Of a DNA stretch of 30,986 nucleotides, positions 29,301 through 30,986 are shown in pieces; positions within the stretch are counted from its first letter, which is position 1; each line of letters opens with the position of its first letter. This DNA is from Paramacrobiotus metropolitanus (taxonomy: Eukaryota; Tardigrada; Eutardigrada; Parachela; Macrobiotidae). The notes beneath the pieces were generated by a model. The model ran no database searches. It was not told the DNA's origin and saw nothing but the letters and a program-made list of their open reading frames with translations. Where the stretch lies: NCBI RefSeq assembly GCF_019649055.1, contig NW_026570605.1, positions 1 through 30,986 on the forward strand. The letters are read 5' to 3'. The translations under genes were made by a program, and so were the position numbers.

Positions 29301-30436
29301 ACAGACCGCCAACGGAACTGACAGGTACATGGTGCACACCGGAACTGGTTACTGCAATTAACCGCGGATACAAGGTCACGCGTATATATGAAGTTTGGCA
29401 TTACGACACCTCTGAAGATCACTTGTTTAAAGCATACGTGGACAAGTTTTGAAAATCAAAACAGAAGCGAGCGGATGGCCTGCCGGTGTTGTTACTGAAA
29501 CGCAAAAGCGACAGTACATCGAAAATTTCCATCAGCGGGAAGGTGTCCGATTGGAATATGATAAAATAAAGGAAAATCCTGGTCTGCGATCTCTGTCCAA
29601 ACTGTGCCTAAACAGTTTTTTGGGGCCGTCTAGGGATGCAGGATAACAAACTCAACACGTTGTACGTTCATGACCCCAAGGAATTCTATGAGATGCTGTA
29701 CTCAGGAAAATACCACATTCCTGGGATCTTTTCAACGATGATGTACTGCAACTGACGTACACCAAAGAAGATGGGTTTGTTGAGCAGAATCCTAATACAA
29801 ATGTGGTCCTAGCTGGGTGAGTGTAAATTTTGAGCATTTGGTACATGTAAAAAAATTATTAAACGATAATGTTCTTTAGCTTCACAACATGCTGGGCCCG
29901 ACTCCATTTGTACCACTTTATGGATTTGGTGAAAGAGCGACTACTGTACTTTGATACAGGTAGATTACTATTTCAGTGACTTACTTTATTTCCAAGTACA
30001 ATTCTAGTATTTGCAGATTCTATATATTTTTTGTGTCGCACCCGACTTACCAGATCCCCGTTGGGAGCTTTTTGGGTGACCTAACAAACGAGCTCAAACC
30101 TGGACAGTTCATTACCGAGTTTGTCAGCTTGGGAGCCAAGACCTACGGCTATGTAACCAACGACGGGAACTCGGTTGTCAAAGTGAAAGGATTTACCATT
30201 AATGGTCAGACAAAACAAAAATCAATTTCCACTCAATGTTGAATATTCTACATGATTCTAAACATATTGATGTGCATTACCGCGATATTATTAACCGTGT
30301 GAAATCTAAACTTATTTTGCGCAACACAGACATGATTAAACGCCTGCAAGTCACTTATGACAAGCGGAGGATAACGAAAACTGGAATACTGTACCGTACG
30401 GATACACAGTTGAATAAATTTATTGTGCTTTCATGA
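26314..30436 (+). CDS. polB: Protein-primed family-B DNA polymerase, Polinton/adintovirus type
   Basis: Exon 1 (26314-26598) joins exon 2 (26711) in phase. The N-terminal half has the conserved block of this family: LCLARALVLGKAYADND, TDIPFFEAALPEYQIIIV, then zinc-binding clusters (YWCYQCNKGY, CADCNRPFYGKGCYDHH, CEDCQC). The exonuclease shows DFETY (27842-27856), AHNFRAFDGYF (about 28020-28050) and YCQNDVTVL (28403). The polymerase shows motif A FDVNSEYPS (29064-29090), motif B KLCLNSF (29599-29619), motif C YFDT/DS across an intron (29949-30024), and KTYGY (about 30139-30153). Known role: protein-primed replication of Polinton-class elements and related viruses. About 4.1 kb, full length. 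Some sixteen single-base slips break the frame, all but one needing one extra base; no other lesion in the core. Runs tail-to-tail into the TBP gene. Confidence 0.88.
26599..26710 (+). other. Intron 1 of polB
   Basis: 112 nt, AAG/GTAAGC donor and TTTTTAAG acceptor, phase 0. Splicing connects the N-terminal exon (ending HFKCFAVK) to VSDLQDISFADIPF in the same frame. A spliceosomal intron in this family indicates a host-transcribed, chromosomally resident gene. Confidence 0.7.
29817..29879 (+). other. Intron 2 of polB
   Basis: 63 nt, GTGAGT...CTTTAG. Removing it joins TNVVLAG to FTTCWARLHLY in one frame, restoring the helix that precedes motif C. The exact fit of reading frame and family consensus makes this the best supported intron. 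Confidence 0.8.
29960..30016 (+). other. Intron 3 of polB, inside the catalytic DTDS motif
   Basis: 57 nt, GTAGAT...TTTGCAG. The upstream exon ends YFDT plus one base; the downstream exon supplies the rest of Asp and Ser. The active-site DTDS therefore exists only in spliced RNA. Confidence 0.8.
30413..30424. terminator. Palindromic bidirectional poly(A) signal
   Basis: AATAAATTTATT is a perfect palindrome giving AATAAA on both strands. It lies inside the last codons of polB on the plus strand (stop at 30434-30436), and on the minus strand the TAA stop of the TBP gene (30420-30422) is part of the signal. One element can end both convergent transcripts. Confidence 0.7.
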
Positions 30437-30945
30437 AGTTGTGTATCATTTCACCAACCGATTTCACAGCATTTTCAATTTCATCGGCATTTCTAATACC
30501 TAAAAAATTACACTTTCCCGAAGAAAACAACACGGCTGTGCATGATGGTAATTTTAAACTCAAACCACTAAACAGCTCTGGAGTATAGGTCAAATCAAAC
30601 AAACAGCTAAATTTTTCAAGATTTATACAGGTGTTATAACTATGCACAACAACAATATTGACAACTCGAAATCCAGTCGCTTTACATTTAATACCAATAG
30701 ACTGTAGTAGAGACACAAACCGTTCGACCAAATCTTTTGCAGCAGGCTCTGAACGTGCACCATTTACGGTAATTTTCCCATTGGCGTACAGCTGACAATG
30801 CGCTTTGTACGGAGACAAAATGCGGATTAACAATCCAGAAAACTTTCTTGGTATGTATTGCGCCATCGGACTGACTCTCAATCTTCGCCAAGTTCAAAGA
30901 AGTGTTTAAATCCGCAACGGCAACGACATTCATGATTTTTGGCAT
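30420..30945 (-). CDS. Divergent TATA-binding protein (TBP) homologue
   Basis: About 170 residues, the size of a bare TBP core, no N-terminal extension. Start taken at ATG 30945 (MPKIMNVVAVADLNTSLNLA); the frame is open to the window edge, so an earlier start is possible. One break near 30855-30872, then open to TAA. Repeat 1: YIPRKFSGLLIRILSP, LYANGKITVNGARSEPAA. Repeat 2: GFRVVNIVVVHSYNTCINLE, YTPELFSGLSLK, AVLFSSGKCNFLG. Both halves of the saddle are present. The four DNA-intercalating phenylalanines of TBP read F, Y, F, F, so DNA kinking is probably kept. Known role: TATA recognition and recruitment of TFIIA/TFIIB. Could be a host TBP-related factor, or a gene carried by the Polinton-like element; overlap with polB favours the latter. 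Confidence 0.85.
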
Positions 30946-30986
30946 CGCAGTAAAACCACAAACCAAAACGAATTGCTTTACGCAAA

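Noticed and set aside
1-30986. CRISPR array, bacterial operon, rRNA or tRNA genes
   Set aside because: No regularly spaced short repeats with unique spacers, no Shine-Dalgarno-led operons, and no conserved RNA cores were seen; splicing shows a eukaryote.

Overview
The window is animal nuclear DNA. It has spliceosomal introns (48-112 nt where I can place them), LTR retroelements, a 7TM-receptor remnant, a leucine-rich nuclear protein of ANP32 type and a secreted cysteine-rich gene. The short introns suggest a small-genome invertebrate. I cannot name the species.

Layout. (1) 8-5726: a near-complete Ty3/gypsy LTR element, plus strand, with two 225-bp LTRs that look identical. (2) 5727-9412: mostly gene-poor, with a degraded 7TM receptor on the minus strand and a 45-bp hairpin. 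(3) 9413-10515: a 114-bp minisatellite. (4) 10640-11761: an orphan LRR C-terminal tail followed by a longer LRR-cap paralogue. (5) 12519-15537: two copies of a small secreted cysteine-rich gene on opposite strands, one apparently intact and one dead, with a fold-back repeat between them. (6) 17296-21290, minus strand: a 5'-truncated env-bearing retroelement with gag, protease and env but no RT, RNase H or integrase. (7) 21598-25057: four compact genes with nuclear or transcription-like features (a SUMO-interaction-motif protein, an ANP32-like protein, a protein with duplicated acidic/hydrophobic motifs, and a protein with a basic NLS and acidic tail). (8) 25617-26084: a minus-strand, probably GPI-anchored cysteine-rich protein cut by an in-frame stop. 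(9) 26314-30945: a protein-primed family-B DNA polymerase of Polinton/adintovirus type with three credible introns, running tail-to-tail into a divergent TATA-binding protein (TBP) gene. Their coding ends overlap by 17 bp and share a palindromic AATAAATTTATT that is a poly(A) signal on both strands.

The polymerase/TBP pair is the most unusual part. It looks like a Polinton- or virus-derived element carrying its own core transcription factor, beside several genes that could act on host transcription. Whether TBP and the 21.6-25 kb genes belong to the element is inference: no capsid, packaging ATPase, integrase or terminal repeat is visible, and the element would have to continue past the right edge.

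Caution: many genes here are broken by single-base frame slips, nearly all in the same direction (one base short, often in a homopolymer), while splice sites and catalytic motifs are kept. That fits residual deletion errors in a long-read assembly at least as well as decay, so 'pseudogene' calls based only on frameshifts are provisional.
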